From positions 3,773,031 to 3,837,030 of the forward strand of contig CP016093.1 in assembly GCA_001664005.1 (NCBI GenBank): DNA of 64,000 bases. Reading direction: 5' to 3'. Position 1 is the first letter of the stretch. Every line of letters starts with the position of its first letter. This DNA is from Rhizobiales bacterium NRL2. GTDB lineage: Bacteria; Pseudomonadota; Alphaproteobacteria; Minwuiales; Minwuiaceae. The notes under the pieces are model-generated. The model had not been told where the DNA came from. It saw only the letters and a program-made list of their open reading frames with translations, and did not search any database. The position numbers were made by a program, and so were the translations under genes. This document shows positions 17,794 through 26,394 of this stretch, one piece after another.

Positions 17794-18492
17794 TCAGGCG
17801 GGCGCCTCCGAACGCCCCCCATGCGCGGCCGACCAGCCGATGGGATTGTTCAGGAACTTCTCCACCTCGTCGAGCGTCCGGGCCTCGAAATAGCCGCTGG
17901 CCCGGGCCGCATCCAGCACGTCCCACCAGGTGGCGAGATGGTGGAGTTCGACTCCCGCCTTCTCGAAGTTCGCCGCCGCATGGGGGAAGATGGCGTAATA
18001 GAAGACGACAAAGGCGTGATCGACTTTGGCGCCGGCCTTCCGGATGGCGTCGCAGAAATTGACCTTCGAGCCGCCGTCGGAGGTCAGATCCTCCACCAGC
18101 AGAACCCGGTCGCCTTCGTTGAGCTCGCCCTCGATCTGCGCCATCCGGCCGAAGCCCTTCGGCTTCTTGCGGACATACTGCATGGGCAGCATCAGGTGAT
18201 CGGCGATCCAGGCGGCGTAGGGAATTCCCGCTGTCTCGCCGCCGGCGACACTGTCGAAACTTTCGAAACCGACTTCACGGCCGAGATTCTCCCCGGCCAG
18301 TTCGACGATCTTCCGGCGTACGCGCGGGAAGGAAATCAGCCGGCGACAGTCGATGTAGACGGGACTGGCCCAGCCCGCGGTGAAGATGAACGGCTTGTCC
18401 GCATTGAAATGCACGGAGTTCGTTTCGATCAGCATCCGGCTGACCAGACGCGCCGCTTCGATCGCCATGGGGTGGTCTCGTTCGGGCTTCAT
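17794..18492 (-). CDS. pyrE: Orotate phosphoribosyltransferase
   Basis: A 232-residue cytoplasmic enzyme that joins orotate and PRPP to make orotidine monophosphate in pyrimidine biosynthesis. It has the type I phosphoribosyltransferase motif [15 protein letters not shown] (around residue 140), an early [14 protein letters not shown] segment, [12 protein letters not shown] for orotate, and the flexible-loop region RKKPKGFG. The length and domain order fit the longer alphaproteobacterial PyrE. AGGAGGGG precedes the ATG. The gene is divergent from the S9 peptidase gene and lies upstream of, but separately from, the phasin gene. Confidence 0.92.
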   Translation of the reverse strand: MKPERDHPMAIEAARLVSRMLIETNSVHFNADKPFIFTAGWASPVYIDCRRLISFPRVRRKIVELAGENLGREVGFESFDSVAGGETAGIPYAAWIADHLMLPMQYVRKKPKGFGRMAQIEGELNEGDRVLLVEDLTSDGGSKVNFCDAIRKAGAKVDHAFVVFYYAIFPHAAANFEKAGVELHHLATWWDVLDAARASGYFEARTLDEVEKFLNNPIGWSAAHGGRSEAPA

Positions 18493-18561
18493 CCCATATC
18501 CCCTCCTGTCACGCCAACGGGCCGGTTATAGTCGCCGCGCCCGCTTCCCTCAAAGCCCGGA

Positions 18562-20652
18562 ATGAGCCAGACCATGACGATTTCTCCGCCAGTCGCCGAA
18601 CGCCGCCCGCACATGCTGGCCGCCCACGGGGTGGAGCGCGACGATCCCTACCACTGGCTGCGCGACGAGAACTGGCGCGAGGTGATGCGCGATCCGTCGG
18701 TTCTGCGGCAGGACATCCGCGACTATCTGGAAGCCGAAAACGCCTACACCGAAGCGATGCTGGCCGACGTCGCCGACCTGCGCGGGAAGCTGTTCGAGGA
18801 ACTGAAGGGCCGCATCAAGGCCGACGATTCGTCCCCGCCGCTGCCGGACGGGCCCTTCGCCTACTATGTCCGCTTCGAGGAGGCCGGCGAGCATCCGCTC
18901 TATTGCCGGCAGCCGCGCGAGGGCGGCCCCGAAGAAATCCTGCTGGATGGCGACGCGCTGTCGAAGGAGCACGCCTTCTACCGTCTCGGCGCAGTACGTC
19001 AGTCCTTCGACCACAGGCTGCTGGCCTGGGCCGAGGACGTGAAGGGTTCCGAACTCTATCGGGTCAGGGTGCGCGACGTCGATTCGGGTGCGGTCATCGA
19101 CGAAGGCCCGGAAGGCACACACGGCAACATCGTCTGGGCGAAGGACAACGCCCATTACTTCTATACCGCGCTGAACGAGGATCTGCGCCCGGACCGGGTC
19201 TACTGCCATCGCATCGGCGACGGTCCGTCGAAGGACCGTCTCGTCTATCACGAGACCGACAACGGCTATTACCTGGGGGTCGACGAGGGCGACAGCCGGG
19301 AACTGGTCTACATCGTCTCCCACGCTTCCGAGACCACCGAGGTGCGGATTCTCCCCGCCGACCGACCCGACGCCGATCCCGTCGTGATCGCGCCGCGGCG
19401 CGAGGGCCATGAATACGACGTCACCGATCAGGGCGGACGGCTGATCATCCGCACCAACCGCGACGGCGCCGTTGACTTCAAGCTGATGGAGACGCCGCTG
19501 GCGGCGCCGGGCGAGGAGAACTGGCGCGAACTCGTGCCGGCGCGCGAAGGCGTGCTGCTGCGCGGCGTCACGGCATTTTCGGGCTGGCTGGCGCGCCTGG
19601 AGACCGTGGACGCCCTGCCCCGCATCGTCATCACCGACACGGCGACGAACGAAAGCCACGAAATCGCCTTCGACGAGGAGGCCTATTCGCTCGGCATCGG
19701 CGGCGGGCAGGAGTACGAGAGCGGCCGCCTGCGGTTCTCCTACTCCTCGCCCACGACGCCGGAACGGGTGTTCGACTACGACATGGTCGTGCGGGAGCGG
19801 GAACTGCTGAAGGAGCAGGAAATCCCCTCCGGCCACGATCCGGCCGACTACGTCGTCCGGCGCATCCAGGCGAAGGCCCATGACGGCGAGGAGATCCCGG
19901 TGACCGTCCTCCATCGCGCCGACGCGCGGCTGGACGGGACCGAACCGCTGATGCTCTACGGCTACGGCTCCTACGGCATCTCCATCCCGGCGAGCTTCAG
20001 CCCGCACCGCTTCAGCCTGGTCGACCGCGGTTTCGTCTACGCCATCGCCCATATCCGCGGCGGCATGGAGAAGGGCTACCGCTGGTACCTCGACGGCAAG
20101 CTGGAGAAGAAGACCAACACCTTCCGCGACTTCATTTCCGCCGCCGAAGCCCTGATCGGACGCGGTTGGGCCCGGGCCGGCGAGATCGCCATCCACGGCG
20201 GCAGCGCCGGCGGCATGCTGGTCGGCGCGGTCGCCAACATGCGCCCCGACCTGTGGAAGGCCGTCGTCGCCGAGGTGCCGTTCGTCGACTGTCTGACGAC
20301 GATCCTGGACGACAGCCTGCCGCTGACCCCGCCCGAATGGACCGAATGGGGCAACCCGATCACGACGAAGGCGGTCCACGACCTGATGCTGTCCTACAGC
20401 CCCTACGACAATGTCGAGGCGAAGGCCTATCCGGCGATGCTGATCAATGGCGGGCTGACGGACCCGCGCGTGACCTACTGGGAGCCGTCGAAATGGGCGG
20501 CGAAGCTGCGCGCGAGCAAGACCGACGACAATCTGCTGCTGCTGAAGATCAACATGGAATCGGGCCATGGCGGCTCGGCCGGCCGCTTCGACAAGCTGAA
20601 GGAAGTGGCGCTGAACCACGTCTTCCTGCTCAAGGTCTTCGACAGGACATGA
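18562..20652 (+). CDS. ptrB: S9 family prolyl oligopeptidase (oligopeptidase B / protease II type)
   Basis: A 696-residue two-domain serine peptidase. The N-terminal ~400 residues form the beta-propeller, and the C-terminal alpha/beta hydrolase domain starts near DGEEIPVTVLHR. The catalytic triad is visible: Ser in HGGSAGGML, Asp in LINGGLTDPRVTYWEPSKW, and His in SGHGGSAGRF. The YGYGSYGI loop and AHIRGGMEKGYRWY are typical of oligopeptidase B, which cleaves short peptides after basic residues in the cytoplasm or periplasm. No signal peptide is seen, so it is probably cytoplasmic. It is followed at 42 bp by ygfZ on the same strand. Confidence 0.9.
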   Translation: MSQTMTISPPVAERRPHMLAAHGVERDDPYHWLRDENWREVMRDPSVLRQDIRDYLEAENAYTEAMLADVADLRGKLFEELKGRIKADDSSPPLPDGPFAYYVRFEEAGEHPLYCRQPREGGPEEILLDGDALSKEHAFYRLGAVRQSFDHRLLAWAEDVKGSELYRVRVRDVDSGAVIDEGPEGTHGNIVWAKDNAHYFYTALNEDLRPDRVYCHRIGDGPSKDRLVYHETDNGYYLGVDEGDSRELVYIVSHASETTEVRILPADRPDADPVVIAPRREGHEYDVTDQGGRLIIRTNRDGAVDFKLMETPLAAPGEENWRELVPAREGVLLRGVTAFSGWLARLETVDALPRIVITDTATNESHEIAFDEEAYSLGIGGGQEYESGRLRFSYSSPTTPERVFDYDMVVRERELLKEQEIPSGHDPADYVVRRIQAKAHDGEEIPVTVLHRADARLDGTEPLMLYGYGSYGISIPASFSPHRFSLVDRGFVYAIAHIRGGMEKGYRWYLDGKLEKKTNTFRDFISAAEALIGRGWARAGEIAIHGGSAGGMLVGAVANMRPDLWKAVVAEVPFVDCLTTILDDSLPLTPPEWTEWGNPITTKAVHDLMLSYSPYDNVEAKAYPAMLINGGLTDPRVTYWEPSKWAAKLRASKTDDNLLLLKINMESGHGGSAGRFDKLKEVALNHVFLLKVFDRT

Positions 20653-20694
20653 GACGGAGTTGATTTCCGCCCCGGCCCGAACACATCAACGCCC

Positions 20695-21498
20695 ATGACC
20701 GCGAGTGAACCGACCCACGTGAAACTGCCCAACCGGGGCGTCCTCAGCGTCGCCGGGGCGGAGGCCGAGAGCTTCCTGCAGAACCTCGTCTCCAACAACG
20801 TCGCGCCGGCATCGCCGGAGACCGGAGTCTACGCCACGCTGCTGACGCCGCAGGGCAAGTTCCTGCACGACTTCTTCGTCGTCCGCGACGCCGCAGGCAC
20901 GATCCTCCTCGACTGCGAGGCCGACCGTCTGGAGGACCTGAAGCGGCGGCTGACCCTCTACAAGCTGCGTGCGAAGGTCGAACTTGCGGACGTGAGCGCC
21001 GACTGGGCCGTCGTCGCCCTGCTTGCGGGCAGCGCCGGCGCGCCGATCGAATTCCAGGATCCCCGCCACGCCGACATGGGCCGCCGCGCGTTGCGGCCGG
21101 CCGGCGCGGAAATCCCCGGCGAGGAGCGGCCCTTCGCCGACTACGAGCGCCGGCGGCTGGAATGCGGCGTGCCCGACGGCAGCCGCGACATGGAGGTCGA
21201 ACGCTCCTTCCTGCTGGAGAACCGCATCGACGAGTTCCACGGCATCGACTTCAAGAAGGGCTGCTATGTCGGCCAGGAGCTGACGGCGCGCACCAAGTAC
21301 CGCGGCAATGTCCGCAAGCGCCTGACGCCGGTGACGGTGGATGGTGAACTGCCCGAACCCGGAACCCCGGTCACGATCGACGGCAAGGAAGTCGGCGCTG
21401 TGCGCTCGGGCCTCGGCGACCGGGCGCTGGCCATGCTGCGGATCGAGCGGCCCGAAGGCGAGCTCCGGGCCGGAGAGACGCGGCTTACGCCCCTCTGA
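20695..21498 (+). CDS. ygfZ: Folate-binding protein YgfZ/Iba57-like (iron-sulfur cluster maturation)
   Basis: A 267-residue protein with the GcvT-like fold. The hallmark motif KKGCYVGQELTARTKYRGNVRKRL contains the conserved Cys of the K-G-C-Y-x-G-Q-E signature. YgfZ/Iba57 proteins bind tetrahydrofolate and help mature a subset of [4Fe-4S] enzymes. The N-terminal VSNNVAPASPETGVYATLLTPQGKFLHDFFV segment fits the family. The last 14 bp overlap the 3' end of the convergent esterase gene. In this window serine dehydratase and formate dehydrogenase are iron-sulfur enzymes that such a factor could serve. Confidence 0.9.
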   Translation: MTASEPTHVKLPNRGVLSVAGAEAESFLQNLVSNNVAPASPETGVYATLLTPQGKFLHDFFVVRDAAGTILLDCEADRLEDLKRRLTLYKLRAKVELADVSADWAVVALLAGSAGAPIEFQDPRHADMGRRALRPAGAEIPGEERPFADYERRRLECGVPDGSRDMEVERSFLLENRIDEFHGIDFKKGCYVGQELTARTKYRGNVRKRLTPVTVDGELPEPGTPVTIDGKEVGAVRSGLGDRALAMLRIERPEGELRAGETRLTPL

Positions 21499-22456
21499 AC
21501 ACCCGCCTCAGCGCCGCCGCATAGTCGTCGAGAGCCGCCTGGGCCATGGCGACCGGCTTGATCATCCGCATGAAACCGTGAACCACCGTCGGATATTCGA
21601 TCAGTTCCACCGTCACCCCGGCTTCGCGCAGGCGGTCGGCATAGGCCACGCCCTCGTCGCGCAGCGGATCATAGCCGGCGACCTGCACCAGCGCCGGCGG
21701 CAGACCGGCGAGATCGCCGGCCAGCAGCGGCGAGGCGTCGGGGTTCTTTCGCGCCCCGGCGTCGGGCACGTACATCGAACTCACCAGGTCGATCGCCGCC
21801 TTCGTCAGGAAATAGCCCTCGGCGTTCTCGACCAGCGATCCGCCCTCGGCGGTGAAGTCGGTGGCCGGATAGATCAGCGCCTGGAAAACAGGCTGCACCC
21901 CACCGGCATCGCGCAGGCGGCGCGCGATCACCGCCGCCAGATTGCCGCCGGCGCTGTCGCCGCCGACGGCGAGGCGCGCCGGATCGACGTCCAGCCGCCG
22001 CGCGTTCTCCGCGATGTAGCGCCAGGCATGTTCGCAGTCCTCGACCGCCGCCGGAAAACGATGCTCCGGCGCCAGACGGTAGTCGACGGCGATCACGACG
22101 GCGTCCGAGCGCGCGGCCACGATGCGGCAGAGCGCGTCATGCGATTCCAGATCGCCCATGACCCAGCCGCCGCCGTGGAAGAAGACCAGCGCCGGCGCCA
22201 CGGCCGGCGCGAAGCGCGGACGATAGATGCGGATCGGCACGTCCGGCTGCCTTGCCCCGTCGCCGGGCGCCGTCGAGTTCTCGACCGAGGCGAGATCGGG
22301 CGTCGGCGGGTTGAAGGCCGGATTGGCGGCGTTGTAGCCGGCGCGCATCTGGTGATGGTCCGGCTTGTCGATGCCGCCGCCCCCGGCGGCCAGGCCGTCC
22401 AGCAGCGCCTGGCAGTCGGCGTCCAGCGGCGGTCGGCTGTTGCGCGGGCTGTCCAT
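21485..22456 (-). CDS. Alpha/beta hydrolase, hormone-sensitive lipase (HSL) family esterase
   Basis: A 323-residue protein with the HSL-family oxyanion motif FFHGGGWVMGDLESHDA, then the nucleophile elbow GGDSAGGNLAAV with the catalytic Ser. The Asp is in AGYDPLRDEGVAYADRL and the His in VVHGFMRM. VDYRLAPEHRFPAAVEDC is also diagnostic. It should hydrolyse short acyl esters in the cytoplasm. The ATG at 22456 is chosen because the family alignment starts just after it. It is the last gene of a minus-strand run (NUDIX, NUDIX, MFS, GST, esterase). Confidence 0.9.
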   Translation of the reverse strand: MDSPRNSRPPLDADCQALLDGLAAGGGGIDKPDHHQMRAGYNAANPAFNPPTPDLASVENSTAPGDGARQPDVPIRIYRPRFAPAVAPALVFFHGGGWVMGDLESHDALCRIVAARSDAVVIAVDYRLAPEHRFPAAVEDCEHAWRYIAENARRLDVDPARLAVGGDSAGGNLAAVIARRLRDAGGVQPVFQALIYPATDFTAEGGSLVENAEGYFLTKAAIDLVSSMYVPDAGARKNPDASPLLAGDLAGLPPALVQVAGYDPLRDEGVAYADRLREAGVTVELIEYPTVVHGFMRMIKPVAMAQAALDDYAAALRRVFRGA

Positions 22457-22470
22457 GTCCTCGTCTCCCC

Positions 22471-23091
22471 TCAGCTCAGCGGTATCATGACATGCTCGGC
22501 ATAGGCCGGGCGCTGCTGCAGCCGCTCGTAATAGGCCGCGACATGGCCCAGGTCCGGCCGCTCCATCGGCAGGTGCAGCCAGCGGTGAACCAGCGCGCCG
22601 ACGGGAATGTCGCCCATGGTCATCGCACCGCCGGCGACCCATTCGTTGCGGCCGAGATGGTCGTCGAGTACGCCCATGTGACCGTTGAGCCGCCGCGCCG
22701 CGTCACCGATGGCGATCCAGTCCCGCTCGGCTTCCGGCGTGCGGATCAGCCCTAGGAACACCGTCACCAGGTCGGCGATCAGGCTCGAGTTCTGCCAGTC
22801 CATCCAGCGGTCGGCCAGGCTGCGCGCCGCCGGGTCGTCGGCCCAGAGCTCGCCGGCCGAGTGTGTGGCGCAGAGATAGCGCACGATGGCGTTGCTTTCC
22901 CACACCACGACGCCGTCGTCGTCGATCACCGGCACCCGGCCATTGGGATTCATCGTCAGATAGGCGGGATCGTCCAGCCCGCCGAAGCTGCCGCCGGCAT
23001 CCTTGTGTTCGTGGGCAAGGCCCAGTTCGGCGACCGTCCACATGACCTTCTGGACATTGATCGAGTTCCGCCGGCCCCAGATTCTCAGCAA
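22471..23091 (-). CDS. Glutathione S-transferase family protein
   Basis: A protein of about 206 residues. The N-terminal thioredoxin-like domain starts LLRIWGRRNSINVQKVMW (Ser/Asn near the usual catalytic position) and includes NPNGRVPVIDDDGVVVWESNAIVRYL, the cis-Pro and glutathione-binding E-S pair. The C-terminal helical domain follows. I chose a TTG start at 23091, because AGGGGAGGG lies 4 bases upstream of it and family similarity begins immediately; an upstream in-frame start would place this ribosome binding site inside the gene. It lies between the MFS and esterase genes on the same strand. The substrate is unknown. Confidence 0.85.
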   Translation of the reverse strand: MLRIWGRRNSINVQKVMWTVAELGLAHEHKDAGGSFGGLDDPAYLTMNPNGRVPVIDDDGVVVWESNAIVRYLCATHSAGELWADDPAARSLADRWMDWQNSSLIADLVTVFLGLIRTPEAERDWIAIGDAARRLNGHMGVLDDHLGRNEWVAGGAMTMGDIPVGALVHRWLHLPMERPDLGHVAAYYERLQQRPAYAEHVMIPLS

Positions 23092-23111
23092 GGTTCCCTC
23101 CCCTGACGCTC

Positions 23112-24272
23112 TCAACCGCGCTTCAGGCGCTGTCTCACGATCGTGAATACCGTGAAGGTCCCGCAGATGGCGACCATGGCCCAGACGAAACCTTCCGGAT
23201 CATGGTAGTCCATGCTGGCGCCGAGGACCATCGGCCCGGCCAATGCGCCGAAGCCATAGAGCGTGCCGAATGCGGCGTTGGCGGTCACCAGATCGGCGCC
23301 CGAGAACCGCTCGCCCTGGATCGCCATGGCGACGGTGTAGATCGACGCGGCCGCGCCGCCCCACAGGAACAGATCGAGCAGCCGCGCAGGCCGGCTGTCC
23401 ATCAGGCCAGGCAGCAATATGATCAGAAACGTGGCCGTCGCAGCCAGGATGACCAGCAGCTTGATCCGGTCCATGCGGTCTGCCAGCCAGCCGACGGGAA
23501 ACGCGAAGACCATGCCGCCGAAGACCACCGCCGAGATCAGGGTCACGGCCTCGGCGTCGCGGAGGCCGGACCGGCGGCCGAACACCGCCATCAGCGCCGT
23601 CGAGCCGTTCTCGATCATGGCGTAGAGCAGCATGGCGCCGGCCAGGGTGGGCGCGACCCAGAGATAGCGCCAGACGCTGAAACTGGGCCGGCCCTCGAAG
23701 ACCGGCGCGACGACGGGCACGAAGGCCATCGGCAGCGCCGCCGCCGCCATGATCGCCGCCCCGGCGACGAAGGGTGTCCAGCCTTCCACGCCGACCACCC
23801 AGATCAGCAGCGGCCCGCTGGCGAAGGCGGCGGACAGCACGGTGTTGTAGAGCGCCATGACCCGGCCGCGATTGTGGTTCTGCGTGACCTGGTTGATCCA
23901 GCTTTCCGAGGTCACGAACAGCGCCGCGACGGCGACGCCCATGACGAAGCGGATGGGCAGCCAGATGTAGTAGTTCTGGAACGCCTTCAGCGCCAGCAAC
24001 AGGGCGACGTCGGTCAGCACCGCCGCCAGGATCACCTTCTTCGCGCCGAGCCGGTTGACCCAGAGCGGAATGAACTGCGCGGTGATCAGGATCGCCAGGG
24101 GCGCCATTGCCGAATTGACCCCAATGGCGGTGCGGCTCCAGCCCTCGCCCTCCAGGATCAGCCCGACCAGCGGAAAGGTGAGGCCCAGCGCCATGGCGGC
24201 AACGGCGATGGAACTGATGGCGACGGTGACGCCGACGACGCGTTCGCGCCGCGCCAGCGCCGCCACGGTCAT
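23112..24272 (-). CDS. MFS transporter (YcaD-like)
   Basis: A 386-residue integral membrane protein with about 12 hydrophobic helices arranged as two bundles. Typical MFS features are the loop between helices 2 and 3 (IPLWVNRLGAKKV) and the repeated basic loop in the second half (PVGWLADRMDRIKLL). The substrate is not predictable. Its start overlaps the stop of the upstream NUDIX gene by 4 bp, so the two are translationally coupled. Confidence 0.85.
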   Translation of the reverse strand: MTVAALARRERVVGVTVAISSIAVAAMALGLTFPLVGLILEGEGWSRTAIGVNSAMAPLAILITAQFIPLWVNRLGAKKVILAAVLTDVALLLALKAFQNYYIWLPIRFVMGVAVAALFVTSESWINQVTQNHNRGRVMALYNTVLSAAFASGPLLIWVVGVEGWTPFVAGAAIMAAAALPMAFVPVVAPVFEGRPSFSVWRYLWVAPTLAGAMLLYAMIENGSTALMAVFGRRSGLRDAEAVTLISAVVFGGMVFAFPVGWLADRMDRIKLLVILAATATFLIILLPGLMDSRPARLLDLFLWGGAAASIYTVAMAIQGERFSGADLVTANAAFGTLYGFGALAGPMVLGASMDYHDPEGFVWAMVAICGTFTVFTIVRQRLKRG

Positions 24273-24922
24273 TCGGAATCCAGGTGCTGGTAACGGATGA
24301 TCGGGGCGTTGTTCTGATAGGAAAAGATGGGAATCGCTTCGATCGAGGTGCCCCGCAGCCGGCGCAGCAGTTCCTCCAGCACGAACTCGGTGACGTCGGC
24401 GATGGGCATCGTCAGCGCCTCCCGCACCGGACGGAAGGCGAGATCCAGCAGTTCCCCCGAGCCGCCGAGCGGCGTTCCCGGGCCGCCATGCGCATGCGCC
24501 GCGTCGGCCACGAAGAAGCGCGCGTGGAACCGGATCGGCGAGGGCGGCGGCGTGATGGCGCGCGCCATGTAGTCCAGCGGCGCGAGGTCCGGCTTCAGCC
24601 GCTCTCCCTCCAGCTCGCCGAAGATGAAGCCCGTCTCCTCCCAGGTTTCCCGCACGGCGGCGACGGCAAGCCCGCGGGCCACGTCCTCTCCGACCTGTCT
24701 CGTCAGGCGGCTCTTCGGCTTCGGCGGCAGGTCACGCAGCACCTCCGCCATGCGGTCCTCCCGGTCCAGACGACCGCCGGGGAAGACATACATGTGCGGC
24801 ATGAAGCGGTGCCGGCTGGCGCGCCGTCCCATAAGCACCTCGGCGTCCTCGCCCTCGCCCCGCAGGATGACCAGGGAGGCGGCGTCGCGCGGCCGGACGG
24901 GCCGCGTGCCCTGCCCGCTCAT
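24269..24922 (-). CDS. NUDIX hydrolase (first of a tandem pair)
   Basis: A 217-residue NUDIX protein. PHMYVFPGGRLDRED begins the Nudix region, and AAVRETWEETGFIFG supplies the REXXEE core, separated from FPGG by ~35 residues. This long insert in the Nudix box recalls NUDT19-type CoA or nucleotide diphosphate hydrolases. The N-terminus RPRDAASLVILRGEGEDAEVLMGRRASRHRF is shared with the neighbouring paralogue. It overlaps the next gene (MFS) and the preceding NUDIX gene by 4 bp each. The physiological substrate is unknown. Confidence 0.87.
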   Translation of the reverse strand: MSGQGTRPVRPRDAASLVILRGEGEDAEVLMGRRASRHRFMPHMYVFPGGRLDREDRMAEVLRDLPPKPKSRLTRQVGEDVARGLAVAAVRETWEETGFIFGELEGERLKPDLAPLDYMARAITPPPSPIRFHARFFVADAAHAHGGPGTPLGGSGELLDLAFRPVREALTMPIADVTEFVLEELLRRLRGTSIEAIPIFSYQNNAPIIRYQHLDSE

Positions 24923-25641
24923 TCTTCCAGATCCAGATGCTTGCCGTGCAGATAGCGGAACAGCGGCACCTTGTGCTTGCCCGACCTGGGCGGCGGATTT
25001 TCCAGATTGTCCTCGATCGTGCGCAGGACGACGCCGGTGATCCGCGGGATCGGCAGCGTCAGCGCCTTCTCGATCGTCACCCAGTGAATGTCCAGCAGTT
25101 CGCCCGAGGATTCGATAACCTCGTTGGCCAGCCGGTCCGCATCGGCCATGAAGAAGCGCGCGTTGAAGCGGCGCGGCCGGTAGGGCGGCGTGATCGCGCG
25201 GTAGACATATTCGAGGGCTTCGAAGTCCGGCGCATGGCCGGTGGCGAAGAAATCGCGCCAGTTGCGCGGCACCGACTTTTCCGGTTCCGGGTCCGGCTTG
25301 CCCAGGATCAGGCCCGTCTCTTCGAAGGTTTCCCGGATCGCCGCCGCCGCCAGGGCGCGGACGCGCGCCGCCGTCGCGGCCTTTCCCAGATGGGCGGCGA
25401 CGTGGGGCTGCAGATCGTTGGCGCCGCGCACCCGCCAGTCGGTGCGCTCGACACCGCCGCCGGGGAAGACCCAGTTGTTGGGCATGAAGCTGTGCTTGCC
25501 ATGCCGTTCGCCCATCACGACTTCGATCTTCCTGCCCGCCTTGCGGTAGAGCACGAGCGTGGCGGCGTCGCGCGGGCGCAGCGCCTTCGTGCCGGGTTTT
25601 CTCAGATGCTTGTCGTTGTGGTCTTTCGGCGGTTCGGCCAT
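24919..25641 (-). CDS. NUDIX hydrolase (second of a tandem pair)
   Basis: A 240-residue paralogue of the adjacent NUDIX protein: RPRDAATLVLYRKAGRKIEVVMGERHGKHSFMPNNWVFPGG at the start, a ~35-residue insert, then AAIRETFEETGLILG with the REXXEE core. The C-terminal half (EYVYRAITPPYRPRRFNARFF, SGELLDIHW) parallels the neighbour's (YMARAITPPPSPIRFHARFF, SGELLDLAF), which shows duplication followed by divergence. The start at 25641 excludes a poorly conserved upstream stretch. It heads the minus-strand run that leads into the MFS, GST and esterase genes. Confidence 0.87.
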   Translation of the reverse strand: MAEPPKDHNDKHLRKPGTKALRPRDAATLVLYRKAGRKIEVVMGERHGKHSFMPNNWVFPGGGVERTDWRVRGANDLQPHVAAHLGKAATAARVRALAAAAIRETFEETGLILGKPDPEPEKSVPRNWRDFFATGHAPDFEALEYVYRAITPPYRPRRFNARFFMADADRLANEVIESSGELLDIHWVTIEKALTLPIPRITGVVLRTIEDNLENPPPRSGKHKVPLFRYLHGKHLDLEE

Positions 25642-25743
25642 GGTCTGATGCTCTCTCCCCTGCAAGCAGCGGGGCGAAAATGACCGCTGCAGGCGGGGTT
25701 GTCCAGTTGGCATGGCCGCATTGCGGCCCTGCGGAGGAAAGCT

Positions 25744-26394
25744 TCAGTCGCCCGGATTGAGCAGGGGCCCGTCGCCGGCGTCGAGGGCCGGCAGGTTGAC
25801 GATGTCGCCGACGACCCGCGCCTTGCCCTCGGCGATCAGGCGTACGGCCAGGGGATAGATCCGGTGCTCGACCTCCAGCACGCGGCCGGCCAGCGTCTCG
25901 GGCGTGTCATCGGCCATCACCGGCACGGCGCCCTGCACGATGATCGGCCCTTCGTCCATCTCGGGCCGGATGAAGTGCACCGTGCAGCCGGTGATGCGGA
26001 CCCCGGCCTCCAGCACGCGCTCGTGGACGTGCAGACCCTTGAAGGCCGGCAGCAACGAAGGATGGATGTTGATGATGCGGTCGCGCCACCGGTCGACGAA
26101 GGCCTTCGACAGGATGCGCAGGAAACCGGCGAGACAGACCAGGCCGACGTCGTGGGTCTCCAGCGCGGAAGCGACAGCCTGGTCGAATTTCGCCCGCGAT
26201 TCGAATTCCCGGTGATCGATGACGAGGGTATGGATGCCGGCCTTGCGGGCGCGCTCCAGCCCCGCGGCCCCCTCCACGTTGGAAACGACCAGCGCGATCT
26301 CCGCCGGAAAGGCGTCTGCCGCACAGGCGTCGATCAGGGCCTGCAGATTGGTGCCGCGCCCCGATATCAGAACACCCAGCTTCAGACTTGCCAC
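25744..26394 (-). CDS. purN: Phosphoribosylglycinamide formyltransferase (GART)
   Basis: A 216-residue enzyme that transfers a formyl group from 10-formyl-tetrahydrofolate to GAR, the third step of purine synthesis. Visible motifs are [20 protein letters not shown] at the N-terminus, the [12 protein letters not shown] active-site block with catalytic Asn-Ile-His, and [19 protein letters not shown] with the conserved His and Asp. The start is a GTG at 26394, inside the end of purM (13-bp overlap), so translation is coupled. It uses the same formyl-folate pool that formate-tetrahydrofolate ligase, encoded elsewhere in the window, can fill. Confidence 0.93.
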   Translation of the reverse strand: MASLKLGVLISGRGTNLQALIDACAADAFPAEIALVVSNVEGAAGLERARKAGIHTLVIDHREFESRAKFDQAVASALETHDVGLVCLAGFLRILSKAFVDRWRDRIINIHPSLLPAFKGLHVHERVLEAGVRITGCTVHFIRPEMDEGPIIVQGAVPVMADDTPETLAGRVLEVEHRIYPLAVRLIAEGKARVVGDIVNLPALDAGDGPLLNPGD

